Assembly: GCA_902564265.1 (NCBI GenBank)
Contig: CACFAI010000007.1
Location: forward strand, 1-38,296
Length of the DNA stretch: 38,296 nt
Origin: an uncultured Pelagibacteraceae bacterium
GTDB taxonomy: Bacteria; Pseudomonadota; Alphaproteobacteria; Pelagibacterales; Pelagibacteraceae
Direction of reading: 5' to 3'
Below are positions 16,804-26,021 of the stretch, in pieces; within the stretch, counting starts at the first letter, position 1, and every line of letters begins with the position of its first letter. The notes below the pieces were generated by a model, which made no database searches, was not told the DNA's origin, and saw only the letters and a list, made by a program, of their open reading frames with translations. A program made the position numbers and the translations under genes.

Positions 16804-17853
16804 ATGTTAAAATATTACACTAGAGCGTGTAATTTCTATTATGGTGACCACTCAACTTTGATGGTCAAAAAAAGATTATCTCTTCCACTTCATGGAAATA
16901 ATGAAATTTCTTTCGATACAATAGAACTCATAACAAGAAAAAAGAAAAAAAAAATTCATATTTCAAAATTAAATCTCTTAAGTAAATTTTTAAAAAAGAA
17001 AGTTCAATTAGATATCAAAAATATAACTAAAAAAAAAAACTTTTTTAAGCTTAAATTTAAGTCTTCTCCTTTAATAATGGGAGTTGTAAATTTAACTCCT
17101 GATAGTTTTTCAGATGGTGGGGAATATGATAATTATAAAGATGCTTTAAAAAGAGTAAAACATTTTATTGAAAAAGGATCATCAATTATTGATATAGGGG
17201 GGGAGTCAACGAGGCCTGGATCTAATGATGTTAATGAAAAAACTGAATGGAAAAGAATTAAAGGAGTATTGAAAAAAATTAAAAAATTTAAAAATGTAAT
17301 ATCCATTGATACCCGAAAAAGTACTATAATGGAAAAAAGCTTAAAATATGGTGCCCATATCATTAATGATGTTTCTGGACTCAAACATGATCCCAATACT
17401 TTGAAGGTTTTAAGAAATAAAAAAACACCTTTTGTAATTCATCACATGCAAGGTAATCCAAAAACTATGCAAGTTAATCCTTCGTATAAAGATGTAACGC
17501 TTGATATTTATGACTTCTTTGAAAAAAAAATTTTTGAACTAAAGGCCAGAGGTATTAATCACAAAAATATTATTCTAGATCCAGGAATTGGTTTTGGAAA
17601 AAGATTGAAACATAATATTACCTTACTAAGAAATATTTCTATTTTTCATTCGCTTGGATTTCCTATAATGTTAGGGACTTCTAGAAAAAGATTTATTAAA
17701 GATATTTCTGGGATAAATGATAGCAATCAAAGATTAGGAGGAACCATATCATCTGTTTTGTGTGCTATGATGCAGGGCATTCAGATCTTAAGAGTTCACG
17801 ATGTAAATGAAGTTAATCAAAGCATCAAAGTTTTTAAATCTCTAAAATTTTAA
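16804..17853 (+). CDS. folP: Dihydropteroate synthase with N-terminal extension
   Basis: Condenses pteridine diphosphate with p-aminobenzoate in folate synthesis; the family is the sulfonamide target. The TIM-barrel domain begins near residue 90 with MGVVNLTPDSFSDGG (Asn96, Asp100), followed by IDIGGESTRPG (129-139), ISIDTRKS, IINDVSGL, HHMQGNPKTMQ, ILDPGIGFGK and LGTSRKRFI. About 88 lysine-rich residues precede the barrel, so the protein is 349 residues against the usual 270-280. Alphaproteobacterial FolP proteins often carry such an extension, so it is probably real. An internal start near 17060 cannot be excluded. The ftsH-folP-glmM order is conserved in proteobacteria. Confidence 0.94.
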   Translation: MLKYYTRACNFYYGDHSTLMVKKRLSLPLHGNNEISFDTIELITRKKKKKIHISKLNLLSKFLKKKVQLDIKNITKKKNFFKLKFKSSPLIMGVVNLTPDSFSDGGEYDNYKDALKRVKHFIEKGSSIIDIGGESTRPGSNDVNEKTEWKRIKGVLKKIKKFKNVISIDTRKSTIMEKSLKYGAHIINDVSGLKHDPNTLKVLRNKKTPFVIHHMQGNPKTMQVNPSYKDVTLDIYDFFEKKIFELKARGINHKNIILDPGIGFGKRLKHNITLLRNISIFHSLGFPIMLGTSRKRFIKDISGINDSNQRLGGTISSVLCAMMQGIQILRVHDVNEVNQSIKVFKSLKF

Positions 17854-17854
17854 A

Positions 17855-19186
17855 ATGACAAAAAAATATTTTGGAACCGATGGAATTAGAGGAAAGGTGA
17901 ATCAAACTAAAATTAATGGTGAAATGTTCTTTAAATTTGGTCTAGCAGCAGGGACATATTTTAAAAATCAAAGAAAATCAAAACAAACAGCTATTATTGC
18001 AAAAGATACAAGATTATCAGGATATACTCTCGAGCCTGCCTTAGTATCTGGATTAGCCTCAGCAGGAATGCATGTTTACACCCTTGGACCTCTACCAACA
18101 AATGGATTGGCAATGTTAACAAAAAAAATGAGAGCCAATATGGGAATTATGATTACAGCATCCCACAACCCTTATTATGATAATGGTCTTAAATTGTTTG
18201 GACCAGATGGCCTAAAACTTTCTGACAAAATTGAAAAGAAAATAGAAAAGTTAATTGATTCCAAGATAGCGAAAAATCTTTCTGAACCAAAAGTTTTAGG
18301 AAGAGTAAGGAGATTAGAGGACGCGAATAACAAATACATAAAAATACTAAAAAATAATTTTCCAAAAAGTTTTAAATTAAAAGGAATGAAAATTGCAATA
18401 GACTGTGCTAATGGAGCAGGTTATAAATCTGGACCAAAACTATTAAGGAGTTTAGGTGCAAAAGTATTTCAATATGGCACTTCACCAAATGGTTTAAATA
18501 TAAATGATAACTGTGGATCAACTTTTCCACAAAAGATCAAATCTTTAGTAAGAAAAAATAAAGCTCATATCGGAATATCTTTAGATGGTGATGCAGATAG
18601 AATAATTGTATCAGACGAGATGGGAAATATTGTTGATGGTGATAAAATTATTGCGATGCTTGCGACCAGATGGAAAAGAAAGAAAATTCTAAAAGGTGGT
18701 GTAATTGGTACTCTAATGTCAAATTATGGATTGCAAAAATTTTTTAAAGATCAAAAAATTAAATTTATTAGAGCTAACGTAGGAGATAGATATGTTAAGG
18801 AAAAAATGCAAAAAGAAAACTTTAACCTAGGTGGGGAGCAATCTGGGCATATTATTCTTGGAAAATTTGCAACAACAGGAGATGGACTATTAGTTGCATT
18901 AGAAATTCTATTTTCAATGAGGAAAGGAAAAAAAGCGAGTGAGCTTTTTGACTTATTTGAATTAACACCTCAAATACTAGAAAATGTAAAGGTTAAAGAC
19001 AAATCAGTCATAAATTCTAAGAAGTGTAAAGTTGCTATTAAAAAATCTGAGAGAATAATTAAAAATTACGGTAGAATGCTTGTAAGAAAATCTGGCACAG
19101 AACCTAAAATCAGAATTATGGGTGAGTCTAACAATATTTATTTATTAAAAAAATGTATAAATATTGTAAAAAGGTCTATTAAATAA
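17855..19186 (+). CDS. glmM: Phosphoglucosamine mutase
   Basis: Converts glucosamine-6-phosphate to glucosamine-1-phosphate on the way to UDP-GlcNAc for peptidoglycan and lipid A. The 443 residues start KKYFGTDGIRGKVN. The phosphoserine site is TASHNPYYDNG with Ser103, the metal loop is LDGDADR with Asp244, Asp246 and Asp248, the sugar loop is GGEQSGHI, and the C-terminal phosphate-binding loop is RKSGTEPKIRIM. It starts one base after the folP stop and is followed by thiD after one base, so it is within an operon. Confidence 0.96.
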   Translation: MTKKYFGTDGIRGKVNQTKINGEMFFKFGLAAGTYFKNQRKSKQTAIIAKDTRLSGYTLEPALVSGLASAGMHVYTLGPLPTNGLAMLTKKMRANMGIMITASHNPYYDNGLKLFGPDGLKLSDKIEKKIEKLIDSKIAKNLSEPKVLGRVRRLEDANNKYIKILKNNFPKSFKLKGMKIAIDCANGAGYKSGPKLLRSLGAKVFQYGTSPNGLNINDNCGSTFPQKIKSLVRKNKAHIGISLDGDADRIIVSDEMGNIVDGDKIIAMLATRWKRKKILKGGVIGTLMSNYGLQKFFKDQKIKFIRANVGDRYVKEKMQKENFNLGGEQSGHIILGKFATTGDGLLVALEILFSMRKGKKASELFDLFELTPQILENVKVKDKSVINSKKCKVAIKKSERIIKNYGRMLVRKSGTEPKIRIMGESNNIYLLKKCINIVKRSIK

Positions 19187-19187
19187 A

Positions 19188-20000
19188 TTGAAAATTAAAT
19201 CTAAAATACTAATTATTGCAGGCTCAGACTCTTCTGGAGGTGCAGGTATTCAAGCAGATATAAAAACAATAACAAGTCTCGGCTCATATGCTATGACGGC
19301 TATTACCGCAATAACTTCACAAAATACAACAGGAGTTCTATCGATTTTAAAAGTTCCAATTAATGAAATAAAAAGACAAATTGAATTCACATCAAAAGAT
19401 ATCAAGCCTGATGCAATAAAAATTGGAATGTTGCACTCAACAAAAGTTATTGAAACAGTAATAAGTTCTTTAAAGAAAATTAAAGTAAAAAAAATTATTT
19501 TAGATCCCGTGATGGTGGCAAAAGGAGGCGCAAAACTAGTTGATAATAAGTCAATCGAAATAATTAAAAATAAATTGATGAATAGAGTATCTCTTATAAC
19601 ACCAAATGTACCAGAAGCAGAAATATTAACTAAAACTGAAATTAAAACAACAGATGACATGATTGTAGCTGGAAAAAAATTATTAAGTTATGGAGCAAAG
19701 AATGTTTTAATCAAAGGTGGTCACTTGAAAGCCAAATACGTATACGATCTTTATTTGAATAAAAGTGAAAAAAAATTTTTTAAAAGTAATAAAATCAAAA
19801 CGAAAAATACACATGGTACAGGATGTACTCTATCTAGTGCGATAGCTACTTATTTTTCGTGTGGAAAAACATTAAAGAAATCTTGTAAAATGGCAATTGA
19901 TTATGTTAACCATTCAATCGGATCCGGGCCTAATTTTGGAAAAGGCTATGGGCCAATAAACCATATAAGTGTGTTTAATATAAAAAATAAATTTAAATGA
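19188..20000 (+). CDS. thiD: Hydroxymethylpyrimidine/phosphomethylpyrimidine kinase
   Basis: Phosphorylates the thiamine pyrimidine HMP to HMP-P and HMP-PP, the substrate of ThiE. The 270 residues are ribokinase-fold with [17 protein letters not shown] near the N-terminus ([13 protein letters not shown] 12-24), [28 protein letters not shown] and the catalytic loop [13 protein letters not shown]. The start is a TTG at 19188, one base after glmM; no ATG lies close by and the frame before it belongs to glmM. The stop overlaps the purA ATG by four bases. Alone, without thiC nearby, it fits HMP salvage, which is known to be required by cultured SAR11 strains. Confidence 0.93.
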   Translation: MKIKSKILIIAGSDSSGGAGIQADIKTITSLGSYAMTAITAITSQNTTGVLSILKVPINEIKRQIEFTSKDIKPDAIKIGMLHSTKVIETVISSLKKIKVKKIILDPVMVAKGGAKLVDNKSIEIIKNKLMNRVSLITPNVPEAEILTKTEIKTTDDMIVAGKKLLSYGAKNVLIKGGHLKAKYVYDLYLNKSEKKFFKSNKIKTKNTHGTGCTLSSAIATYFSCGKTLKKSCKMAIDYVNHSIGSGPNFGKGYGPINHISVFNIKNKFK

Positions 20001-21289
20001 AAAATGTAGTCGTTGTTGGATCCCAGTGGGGCGATGAAGGAAAAGGAAAAATCGTTGATTGGCTTTCAAGTGAAGCAGATGTAGTTGTAAGATTTCAGGG
20101 CGGACATAATGCTGGACATACGTTAGTAATTGATGGAATTACCTATAAGTTAAGATTACTACCATCAGGAATTGTTAGAAAAAATAAAATATCAATAATT
20201 GGTAACGGAGTTGTAGTTGATCCATGGGCATTATTAGATGAAATAAAAGAGATAAAATCAAAAGGGGTAGAGATATCTGAAAAAAATTTAATTTTGTCAG
20301 AGTCAGCAAATTTGATTTTACCTTTCCATAAAGAAATGGATGAAATAAGAGAAGATGCAGCAGGAAAAGCAAAAATTGGTACAACAAGGAGGGGTATAGG
20401 ACCGGCATATGAAGATAAAGTAGGAAGACGATCTATCAGAGTAATGGATTTAATTTCTGAAAAAAATTTAGATCATAGGCTCGAAACTGTTCTAATGCAT
20501 CATAATGCAATTAGAAAAGGTTTAGGAAAAGAAATATTCGAAAAGGATAAATTGAAAAAAGAACTTCTTAAAATTGCACCACAAATATTAAAGTTTTCAA
20601 AACCCGTTTGGAAAAAGATTGACGAATTTAAAAATGAGGGTAAGAAAATTTTATTTGAAGGTGCACAAGGAATATTGTTAGACGTCGATCACGGCACTTA
20701 TCCTTTTGTTACCTCATCAAACACTGTTGCATCTTCAGCAGCAACAGGCTCAGGTTGCGGACCAAATTCAATTGGTTATGTTCTTGGTATCACAAAAGCT
20801 TACACGACAAGAGTAGGCGAGGGACCTTTTCCAACTGAATTGAAAAATGAAACCGGAGAACATCTTGGTAAAATAGGAAAAGAGTTTGGAACTGTTACTA
20901 GCAGAAAAAGAAGGTGTGGTTGGTTCGATGGTGTTTTGGTAAGACAAACAATTAAAGTATCAGGTATTAATGGAATAGCATTAACCAAACTAGATGTTTT
21001 AGATGAGCTAGAAGAAATTAAAATGTGTATAGCCTACGAATTAGATGGGAAACAGGTCGATTATTTACCTGCAGCGGTAGATGATCAATTAAAAGTTGAG
21101 CCAATTTACAAAAGCTTTAAAGGTTGGAAATCCTCAACAAAAGGAATTAAAAATTTTGAAAAATTGCCCGAGAATGCAAAAATCTATATTAAGGAGCTTG
21201 AAAAATTTATTGAAACAAAGGTTTCAAGCATTTCAACAAGTCCTGAAAGAAACGATACAATTTTAATTGAAGATCCTTTTAAAATTTAA
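19997..21289 (+). CDS. purA: Adenylosuccinate synthetase
   Basis: Joins IMP and aspartate using GTP in the first committed step to AMP. The 430 residues match the family length. The P-loop-like [14 protein letters not shown] (8-21) carries Asp13, and GGHNAGHT carries His41, both at the E. coli numbering. Further motifs are [34 protein letters not shown], and [12 protein letters not shown]. It overlaps thiD by four bases. At its end the stop codon shares a TTAA with the stop of rpoH on the other strand, leaving no room for a terminator. Confidence 0.97.
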   Translation: MKNVVVVGSQWGDEGKGKIVDWLSSEADVVVRFQGGHNAGHTLVIDGITYKLRLLPSGIVRKNKISIIGNGVVVDPWALLDEIKEIKSKGVEISEKNLILSESANLILPFHKEMDEIREDAAGKAKIGTTRRGIGPAYEDKVGRRSIRVMDLISEKNLDHRLETVLMHHNAIRKGLGKEIFEKDKLKKELLKIAPQILKFSKPVWKKIDEFKNEGKKILFEGAQGILLDVDHGTYPFVTSSNTVASSAATGSGCGPNSIGYVLGITKAYTTRVGEGPFPTELKNETGEHLGKIGKEFGTVTSRKRRCGWFDGVLVRQTIKVSGINGIALTKLDVLDELEEIKMCIAYELDGKQVDYLPAAVDDQLKVEPIYKSFKGWKSSTKGIKNFEKLPENAKIYIKELEKFIETKVSSISTSPERNDTILIEDPFKI

Positions 21290-22173
21290 TTTACTGGAAG
21301 TAAATTTTTTGATTTTGCTGAATTAAGCATATGCTTTTGTAGTTTTTCAAAAGCTTTGTTTTCAATTTGTCTTATTCTTTCTCTACTAATTTTATATTTT
21401 TTACTTAAGTCTTCGAGTGTTGATGGATTTTCATTTAATCTTCTTGCATAGAGAATCTCTTTCTCTCTATCATTTAGTATTTTTATAGAGTCCTGAAGTA
21501 AATCTTTTCTTTGGTCAAGTTCCTCTTGATGAGCTATTTTTAATTCTTGATCCATTTCTTTATCAACAACCCAGTCTTGCCACTCGTCACCATCCTCACC
21601 TATCGGAGCGTTTAAAGATTGTTCTTTGCCTGACAACCTTCTATTCATTGAGATAACTTCATCTTCACTTACATCAAGTGTATTTGCAATTTTTTCTACC
21701 TCATCTTTTTTTAGGTCACCTTCATTTTTTGGGGCTATTTGATTTTTTAATTTTTTCAAATTAAAAAATAATTTTTTTTGCGCTGTAGTTGTACCAATTT
21801 TTACTAAACTCCAAGATCTTAAAATGTATTCTTGTATTGATGCCTTAATCCACCACATAGCATAAGTTGCCAATCTAAAACCTTTTTCAGGTTCAAATTT
21901 TTTAACTGCCTGCATTAATCCTACATTTCCCTCAGAAATAATTTCATTCATTGGCAATCCATAACCTTTGTATCTCATTGCAATTTTTGCAACCAATCTT
22001 AAATGGCTTGTTACAAGTTTTTCAGCTGATTTAACATTTCCCGTAGTTTTCCAATTTTTGGCAAGCATATATTCTTCTTCAGCATCAAGCATTGGAAATT
22101 TTTTTATTTGGTCCAAGTATATTGACAGACCGCCTTCGTTACTTATAGCAGGGTATTTGAATGTAGAAGTCAT
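21286..22173 (-). CDS. rpoH: RNA polymerase heat-shock sigma factor RpoH (sigma-32)
   Basis: Directs transcription of heat-shock genes. At 295 residues it is short, as RpoH is. Region 2 holds [39 protein letters not shown] and [18 protein letters not shown]. The RpoH box reads [11 protein letters not shown] (132-142), which separates it from RpoD. The region 4 helix-turn-helix is near residues 246-275 ([21 protein letters not shown]). The 3' end overlaps purA by four bases tail to tail. The 48 bases to rluD upstream are extremely AT-rich with no clear -35/-10 pair, so its promoter is not assigned. ftsH, its usual target and regulator, lies about 4.5 kb away. Confidence 0.95.
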   Translation of the reverse strand: MTSTFKYPAISNEGGLSIYLDQIKKFPMLDAEEEYMLAKNWKTTGNVKSAEKLVTSHLRLVAKIAMRYKGYGLPMNEIISEGNVGLMQAVKKFEPEKGFRLATYAMWWIKASIQEYILRSWSLVKIGTTTAQKKLFFNLKKLKNQIAPKNEGDLKKDEVEKIANTLDVSEDEVISMNRRLSGKEQSLNAPIGEDGDEWQDWVVDKEMDQELKIAHQEELDQRKDLLQDSIKILNDREKEILYARRLNENPSTLEDLSKKYKISRERIRQIENKAFEKLQKHMLNSAKSKNLLPVN

Positions 22174-22221
22174 TTTATTTATATGTATTTAATAAATAAT
22201 TTATTTTTTGCAATATCGTAA

Positions 22222-23199
22222 TTACTTCGAATTTCTAAGCTTTTTTAACAGCGTATTTAAATCTTGAGGTAAATTTGATGTAAATTCGACTTCCTTATTT
22301 TTTGAGGGATGAGTAAACCCAAGAGTTTTTGCATGCAAGAATTGTCTATCTAGTTTAAGAATTAGTTTATTTAAATCATCATTAATATTTCTGAATTTTT
22401 TAAATCTTTTTTTATATTTTTTGTCTCCTAAAATATTGTTACCTTTGTAACTCATGTGAACTCTAATTTGATGGGTTCTACCAGTTTCCAATCTACACTC
22501 AATTAAACTAAAAGTTGGTATTTTTTCATTTTCAAAAATTTCCAAAGTTTTATAATTAGTAATTGCATTTTTTCCTTTAGTGAGACCAACCTGCATTAAT
22601 TGTCTATTTTTTGAGCTTCTTGTAATCAATGTTTCAATTCTACCAGTTTGAGGCCTCAGCTTTCCCCATACAAGAGTTTGGTAAACTCTCTTAATTGTAT
22701 GTTCGTTAAATTGATTAGATAATTTTTCGTGTGTTCTATTATTTTTTGCAACCACAACTAAACCAGATGTATCTTTATCAATTCTATGAACTATTCCTGG
22801 TCTTAGTTTATCACCAATAGTTGAAAGATTTTTACTATCATAAAATATTAAGGCATTTACCAATGTTTTGTTGTAGTCCCCAGCTCCAGGATGCATAGAT
22901 ATCCCGGCAGGTTTGTCTATTATCATTAAATCTTTATCCTCATAAATGACATTAAGTTTGAAATCAAATGGTTCTAAAGAAGCTTTCTGAGGTTCAGGTA
23001 TCTCAAGTTTTATATTGTCGTTTTCACTAACCTTTTTTGATGGGTCGGTGCAAATTTTTTCATTTATCAACAATCTTTGGTTTAAAATCAAATTTTTAAC
23101 TCTAGTTCTACTGAGTTCTTTTTTATTGTTTGATAAAAACAGATCAACTCTCTGATCGTTTTCATTATCTTTAACAATAAACTTAATGATATTTTTCAT
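22222..23199 (-). CDS. rluD: RluA-family 23S rRNA pseudouridine synthase (RluD-like)
   Basis: Isomerises uridine to pseudouridine in 23S rRNA; RluD acts on helix 69. The 325 residues have an N-terminal S4 RNA-binding domain (about 14-65, RVDLFLSNN, SRTRVKNLILNQRLLIN). The catalytic domain includes LMIIDKPAGISMHPG and GIVHRIDKDTSGLVV with the catalytic Asp141, then LIECRLETGRTHQIRVH. Length and an S4 domain favour RluD over RluA; RluC remains possible. Neighbouring rpoH downstream is a conserved alphaproteobacterial arrangement. The start is 23 bases from a tRNA gene on the opposite strand. Confidence 0.88.
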   Translation of the reverse strand: MKNIIKFIVKDNENDQRVDLFLSNNKKELSRTRVKNLILNQRLLINEKICTDPSKKVSENDNIKLEIPEPQKASLEPFDFKLNVIYEDKDLMIIDKPAGISMHPGAGDYNKTLVNALIFYDSKNLSTIGDKLRPGIVHRIDKDTSGLVVVAKNNRTHEKLSNQFNEHTIKRVYQTLVWGKLRPQTGRIETLITRSSKNRQLMQVGLTKGKNAITNYKTLEIFENEKIPTFSLIECRLETGRTHQIRVHMSYKGNNILGDKKYKKRFKKFRNINDDLNKLILKLDRQFLHAKTLGFTHPSKNKEVEFTSNLPQDLNTLLKKLRNSK

Positions 23200-23203
23200 A
23201 AAT

Positions 23204-23209
23204 TATAAT
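23204..23209 (+). promoter_or_regulatory. Candidate -10 of the tRNA-Arg promoter
   Basis: A perfect TATAAT sits 13 bases before the tRNA, placing the likely start about seven bases upstream of the mature 5' end. No convincing -35 is visible; the weak TTAATG at 23183-23188 lies inside rluD with a 15-base spacer. Confidence 0.35.
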
Positions 23210-23222
23210 ATTAATACTATAT

Positions 23223-23299
23223 GCGCTTGTAGCTCAACTGGATAGAGCGCCTGACTTCGGATCAGGAGGTTCTGGGTTCGACTCCTAGCAGGCGCACCA
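23223..23299 (+). tRNA. tRNA-Arg (anticodon TCG)
   Basis: A 77-base cloverleaf with encoded CCA. Acceptor GCGCTTG pairs with CAGGCGC (one G-T pair), and the D arm contains AGCTCAACTGGATAGAGC. The anticodon stem CCTGA/TCAGG encloses the seven-base loop CTTCGGA, giving anticodon TCG at 23257-23259, which reads CGA and probably other CGN codons. The T arm has CTGGG, TTCGACT, CCTAG. It lies between rluD and the ABC permease, both on the opposite strand, with only two bases between its CCA and the permease stop. Confidence 0.97.
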
Positions 23300-23301
23300 A
23301 A

Positions 23302-24093
23302 TTATTCCCCAATATTTATTAATGTTCCCTTTTTACGGGCTTTACTGAAAGAGTAGTAAAATAAGCAAATTGAGATGAGAAAATACAATACATTAAGATA
23401 AAATGCCATTAAAATGTTTTCAAGATTCACAAATCCATGGACTAAAATATTTCTTGCCTCCTCAAATATGTAAACAAGTGGAAGCGCATAAGCAATCTTT
23501 TGAAATATTTCAGGCAATATTTCTACAGGATAATAAATACATCCAAAAGGGGCCAACAAAAACATAGTTGACCAGGCGATGTTTTCAAATGATGGGCCAA
23601 ACCTTAGTAGACCAGAAGAAACTAATATACCCAACGTTATTCCAAAAATATATAGACTAAGAAATAAAAAGAATAAACTTAGACCTAAATCTAATAAAGA
23701 AATTCCAAATAGAGGAGATGTCAAAAGTATTGCAGGGATCAGACCAATTAAAGCTCTTACTAGAGCTGTGAATATTAATGAGATTAAAATTTCACTTTTT
23801 TTAATGGGCGAGATAAATAAATTTGTAAAATTTCTACTCCAGATCTCCTCTAAAAAAAGCATATTAAAACCGATGCTTGTTCTAAATAGAAAATCATAAA
23901 GTATCGCACATGTTAATATTACTCCGACAGCATTATTATAATAAGAACTATATGTTGTAAAAAAGTTTGAGATAAAACCCCATAAAGTAATTTGTATTGT
24001 CGGCCAATATATAAGATCTAAAATTCTTGGAAAAGACCTAGTTATTAGAAAAAAGTGTCTTAAAAACAATCCATACATTCTACCAATATTCAT
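23302..24093 (-). CDS. ABC-2 type transporter permease
   Basis: Inner-membrane permease of an exporter-type ABC system. The 263 residues include about six hydrophobic segments, among them YWPTIQITLWGFISNFF, GVILTCAILYDFLF, ALIGLIPAILL, LFFLFLSLYIFGITLGILV, and a C-terminal FYLNVLYFLISICLFYYSF. The pattern is that of ABC-2 (NodJ/DrrB-like) permeases. The ATG follows the ATPase stop by one base, with AGGA inside the ATPase's last codons as a ribosome binding site. The substrate cannot be read from sequence; lipids, polysaccharides or drugs are all possible for the family. Confidence 0.88.
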   Translation of the reverse strand: MNIGRMYGLFLRHFFLITRSFPRILDLIYWPTIQITLWGFISNFFTTYSSYYNNAVGVILTCAILYDFLFRTSIGFNMLFLEEIWSRNFTNLFISPIKKSEILISLIFTALVRALIGLIPAILLTSPLFGISLLDLGLSLFFLFLSLYIFGITLGILVSSGLLRFGPSFENIAWSTMFLLAPFGCIYYPVEILPEIFQKIAYALPLVYIFEEARNILVHGFVNLENILMAFYLNVLYFLISICLFYYSFSKARKKGTLINIGE

Positions 24094-24094
24094 A

Positions 24095-24817
24095 TTAATT
24101 CCTTACAAGTTTTAAAAAAACTTCCTCAAGATTTTGTCTTCCGTGTTTTTTAACTAAATCATTTGGTTTACCTTGATCTATAATTAAACCATTTTTCATC
24201 ATCATTATTGATGAACATAACCTAGTTACTTCATCCATATTATGTGACGCTAATAATATAGATACTTTTTTTTCTTTTTTATATTTTTCTAAAAAGGTTC
24301 TTACAAAATCTCCTGTTTCTGGATCAAGAGAAGCTGTAGGCTCATCGAGTAATAGGACAGATGGGTCATTGATAATCGCTTTAGCTAAACTTATTCTATT
24401 TTTTTGCCCTGAAGATAATTCTCCAGTCACCCTATCAAGCAAATTTTGTAACCTTAATTCTTCTACTAAATAATCAATTCTACTATTTAAGTTTTTGACG
24501 GAATACAGTTTTCCATAAACAATTAGATTCTGTTTAACCGTAAGCTTTTTTGGTAATTCAATATAAGGAGAAATGAAATTTATTTTTTGAAGAATCTCAA
24601 TTCTATTTTTTTCTAATTGATAACCATTAATCAAAACTTGCCCACTTGTAGGTTTTAATAAACCTAAAATCATTCCTATAGTAGTAGTTTTTCCACATCC
24701 ATTAGGGCCAAGTAATCCAATAATCTCATTTTCTTTAATTTCAAAATTAATATTTTTGACGGCTTCCTTATTTCCATAATTCTTTTTAAGATCAATTACT
24801 TTTATTGAATTTTCCAT
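24095..24817 (-). CDS. ABC transporter ATP-binding protein
   Basis: Cytoplasmic ATPase partner of the adjacent ABC-2 permease. The 240 residues have Walker A GPNGCGKT (37-44), signature LSSGQ (134-138, with Ser for the usual first Gly), Walker B LLLDEP (155-160) and the H-loop in LLASHNMDEV. Where most ABC ATPases have the Q-loop glutamine before LTV, this one reads FISPYIELPKKLTV with no Gln, a variation that may be typical of its subfamily. It is joined to the Sua5-like gene by a one-base stop/start overlap and to the permease by one base. Confidence 0.93.
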   Translation of the reverse strand: MENSIKVIDLKKNYGNKEAVKNINFEIKENEIIGLLGPNGCGKTTTIGMILGLLKPTSGQVLINGYQLEKNRIEILQKINFISPYIELPKKLTVKQNLIVYGKLYSVKNLNSRIDYLVEELRLQNLLDRVTGELSSGQKNRISLAKAIINDPSVLLLDEPTASLDPETGDFVRTFLEKYKKEKKVSILLASHNMDEVTRLCSSIMMMKNGLIIDQGKPNDLVKKHGRQNLEEVFLKLVRN

Positions 24818-25749
24818 TATTTCTTTGAAGCCCTTTTTAGCCTTTCATTAATTGCTTCTCCAAACCCATAATTGGGAATTTTTTCTACAGCAATACTCTT
24901 ATAATTTTTATTTTTAATGTTTCTTAAAACCTTATATAAATTTTTTGCAGCTTCTTTTAAATTTTTTTTTTTACTTAAATAAAAATAATTCTTTAGAGTT
25001 TTTTTTCTTTTTTTAATTAAAATAAAAGCTTCATTTTCTTTTGGTTTTTTCTTGTTTAGCCTTATAGGTATTCCAGGTGAATAGTGTAAACTTAATTGTC
25101 CTGGGACAACAACTGTTTTATCATTTTTTTTATACAGGATTTTTTTTCTCAAAATTTTGGTAATCCTTTTTCTTTCAATTCCTCCTAGCCTTAATATTTT
25201 TGGCTTTCCTAACAAACTAACTATAGTGGACTCTAATCCAATTTTAGATCTACCACCGTCAAGAATGAATTTAATTCTTTCTCCAAATTCATCCTTTACA
25301 TCTTCTTTTGTTACCGGACTTATTTTTGAGGATATATTTGCACTTGGTGCCGCCAGAGGATATTTCAATATTTTTAAAAGTTTAATAGCCAGATGATGAT
25401 TTGGAAACCTTACAGCAAGAGTTTTTTGATTATTAGTTACAATTTTTGAAATATTGCTTTTTTTTTTCAATTTTAAAACAAATGTAATAGGTCCAGGACA
25501 ATATTTTTTATATAACTTTAAAAACTCCTCATTAATTACACAGTCTTTATCAAGCATCTTTAAGCTACAATAATGCACTATGAGTGGATTTCTTTTATTT
25601 CTTTTTTTAAGTTTAAATATTTTTAAGGTAGCCTTTTTTGAATAAGCATTAGCTGCTAAACCATAAACAGTTTCAGTCGGGAACCCAATACATTCACTTT
25701 TATCCAAATAATATTTAGCTTTTTTAATATTTGAAAGATTATAATTCAT
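24817..25749 (-). CDS. Threonylcarbamoyl-AMP synthase (Sua5/YrdC type)
   Basis: Makes threonylcarbamoyl-AMP from threonine, bicarbonate and ATP for the t6A37 modification of ANN-decoding tRNAs. The 310 residues combine a YrdC domain (CIGFPTETVYGLAANA, KKRNKRNPLIVH, AVRFPNHHLA, AAPSANISSKISPVT, ILDGGRSKIGLESTIV) with a C-terminal Sua5 domain entered by VPGQLSLHYSPGIPI. The longer two-domain form is Sua5 rather than single-domain TsaC. ATG at 25749 is preferred; a TTG four codons earlier is possible. The start lies only 20 bases from the divergent xseB start. Confidence 0.92.
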   Translation of the reverse strand: MNYNLSNIKKAKYYLDKSECIGFPTETVYGLAANAYSKKATLKIFKLKKRNKRNPLIVHYCSLKMLDKDCVINEEFLKLYKKYCPGPITFVLKLKKKSNISKIVTNNQKTLAVRFPNHHLAIKLLKILKYPLAAPSANISSKISPVTKEDVKDEFGERIKFILDGGRSKIGLESTIVSLLGKPKILRLGGIERKRITKILRKKILYKKNDKTVVVPGQLSLHYSPGIPIRLNKKKPKENEAFILIKKRKKTLKNYFYLSKKKNLKEAAKNLYKVLRNIKNKNYKSIAVEKIPNYGFGEAINERLKRASKK

Positions 25750-25769
25750 GTAATAATACAAACTAATAT

Positions 25770-26021
25770 ATGAAACAAAAAAATTTACCAGATGATATTG
25801 AGTCTAAATCTTTAGATGAACTAAAAGAAATTCTTAATAATTTGGTTGAAAAAATTGAAAAAAATAAAGCTTCAAATCAATCCGAAGACGATTATCTAGA
25901 AATATTTAAATTAAACAAGTTTATTGAAAAAAAGTTTCAAAATACTTCAAGAGAAATATCTGAGAAAAACAAATTAAAAATAAAACAAATTTTAAAAAAA
26001 GATGGAAAAAAAACTAAATAA
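25770..26021 (+). CDS. xseB: Exodeoxyribonuclease VII small subunit
   Basis: XseB binds several copies per XseA to make the single-strand exonuclease VII. The 83-residue protein is a helical hairpin: SLDELKEILNNLVEKIEKNK, then a second helix around YLEIFKLNKFIEKKFQNTSREISEK, matching the XseB pattern with a divergent middle. Position is strong support, since xseB-ispA-dxs is a classical order in proteobacteria. It overlaps ispA by 20 bases. The large subunit xseA is not in the window. Sequence alone would be weak because the family is short and variable. Confidence 0.82.
   Translation: MKQKNLPDDIESKSLDELKEILNNLVEKIEKNKASNQSEDDYLEIFKLNKFIEKKFQNTSREISEKNKLKIKQILKKDGKKTK

Noticed and set aside
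19250-19660. 136-codon minus-strand frame inside thiD
   Set aside because: Hydrophobic-looking translation arises from the complement of lysine/isoleucine codons; thiD is clearly the real gene.
22174-22221. Promoter search in front of rpoH
   Set aside because: TTGCAA and TATAAA are present on the minus strand but 24 bases apart, too far for a normal promoter; other matches are chance-level.
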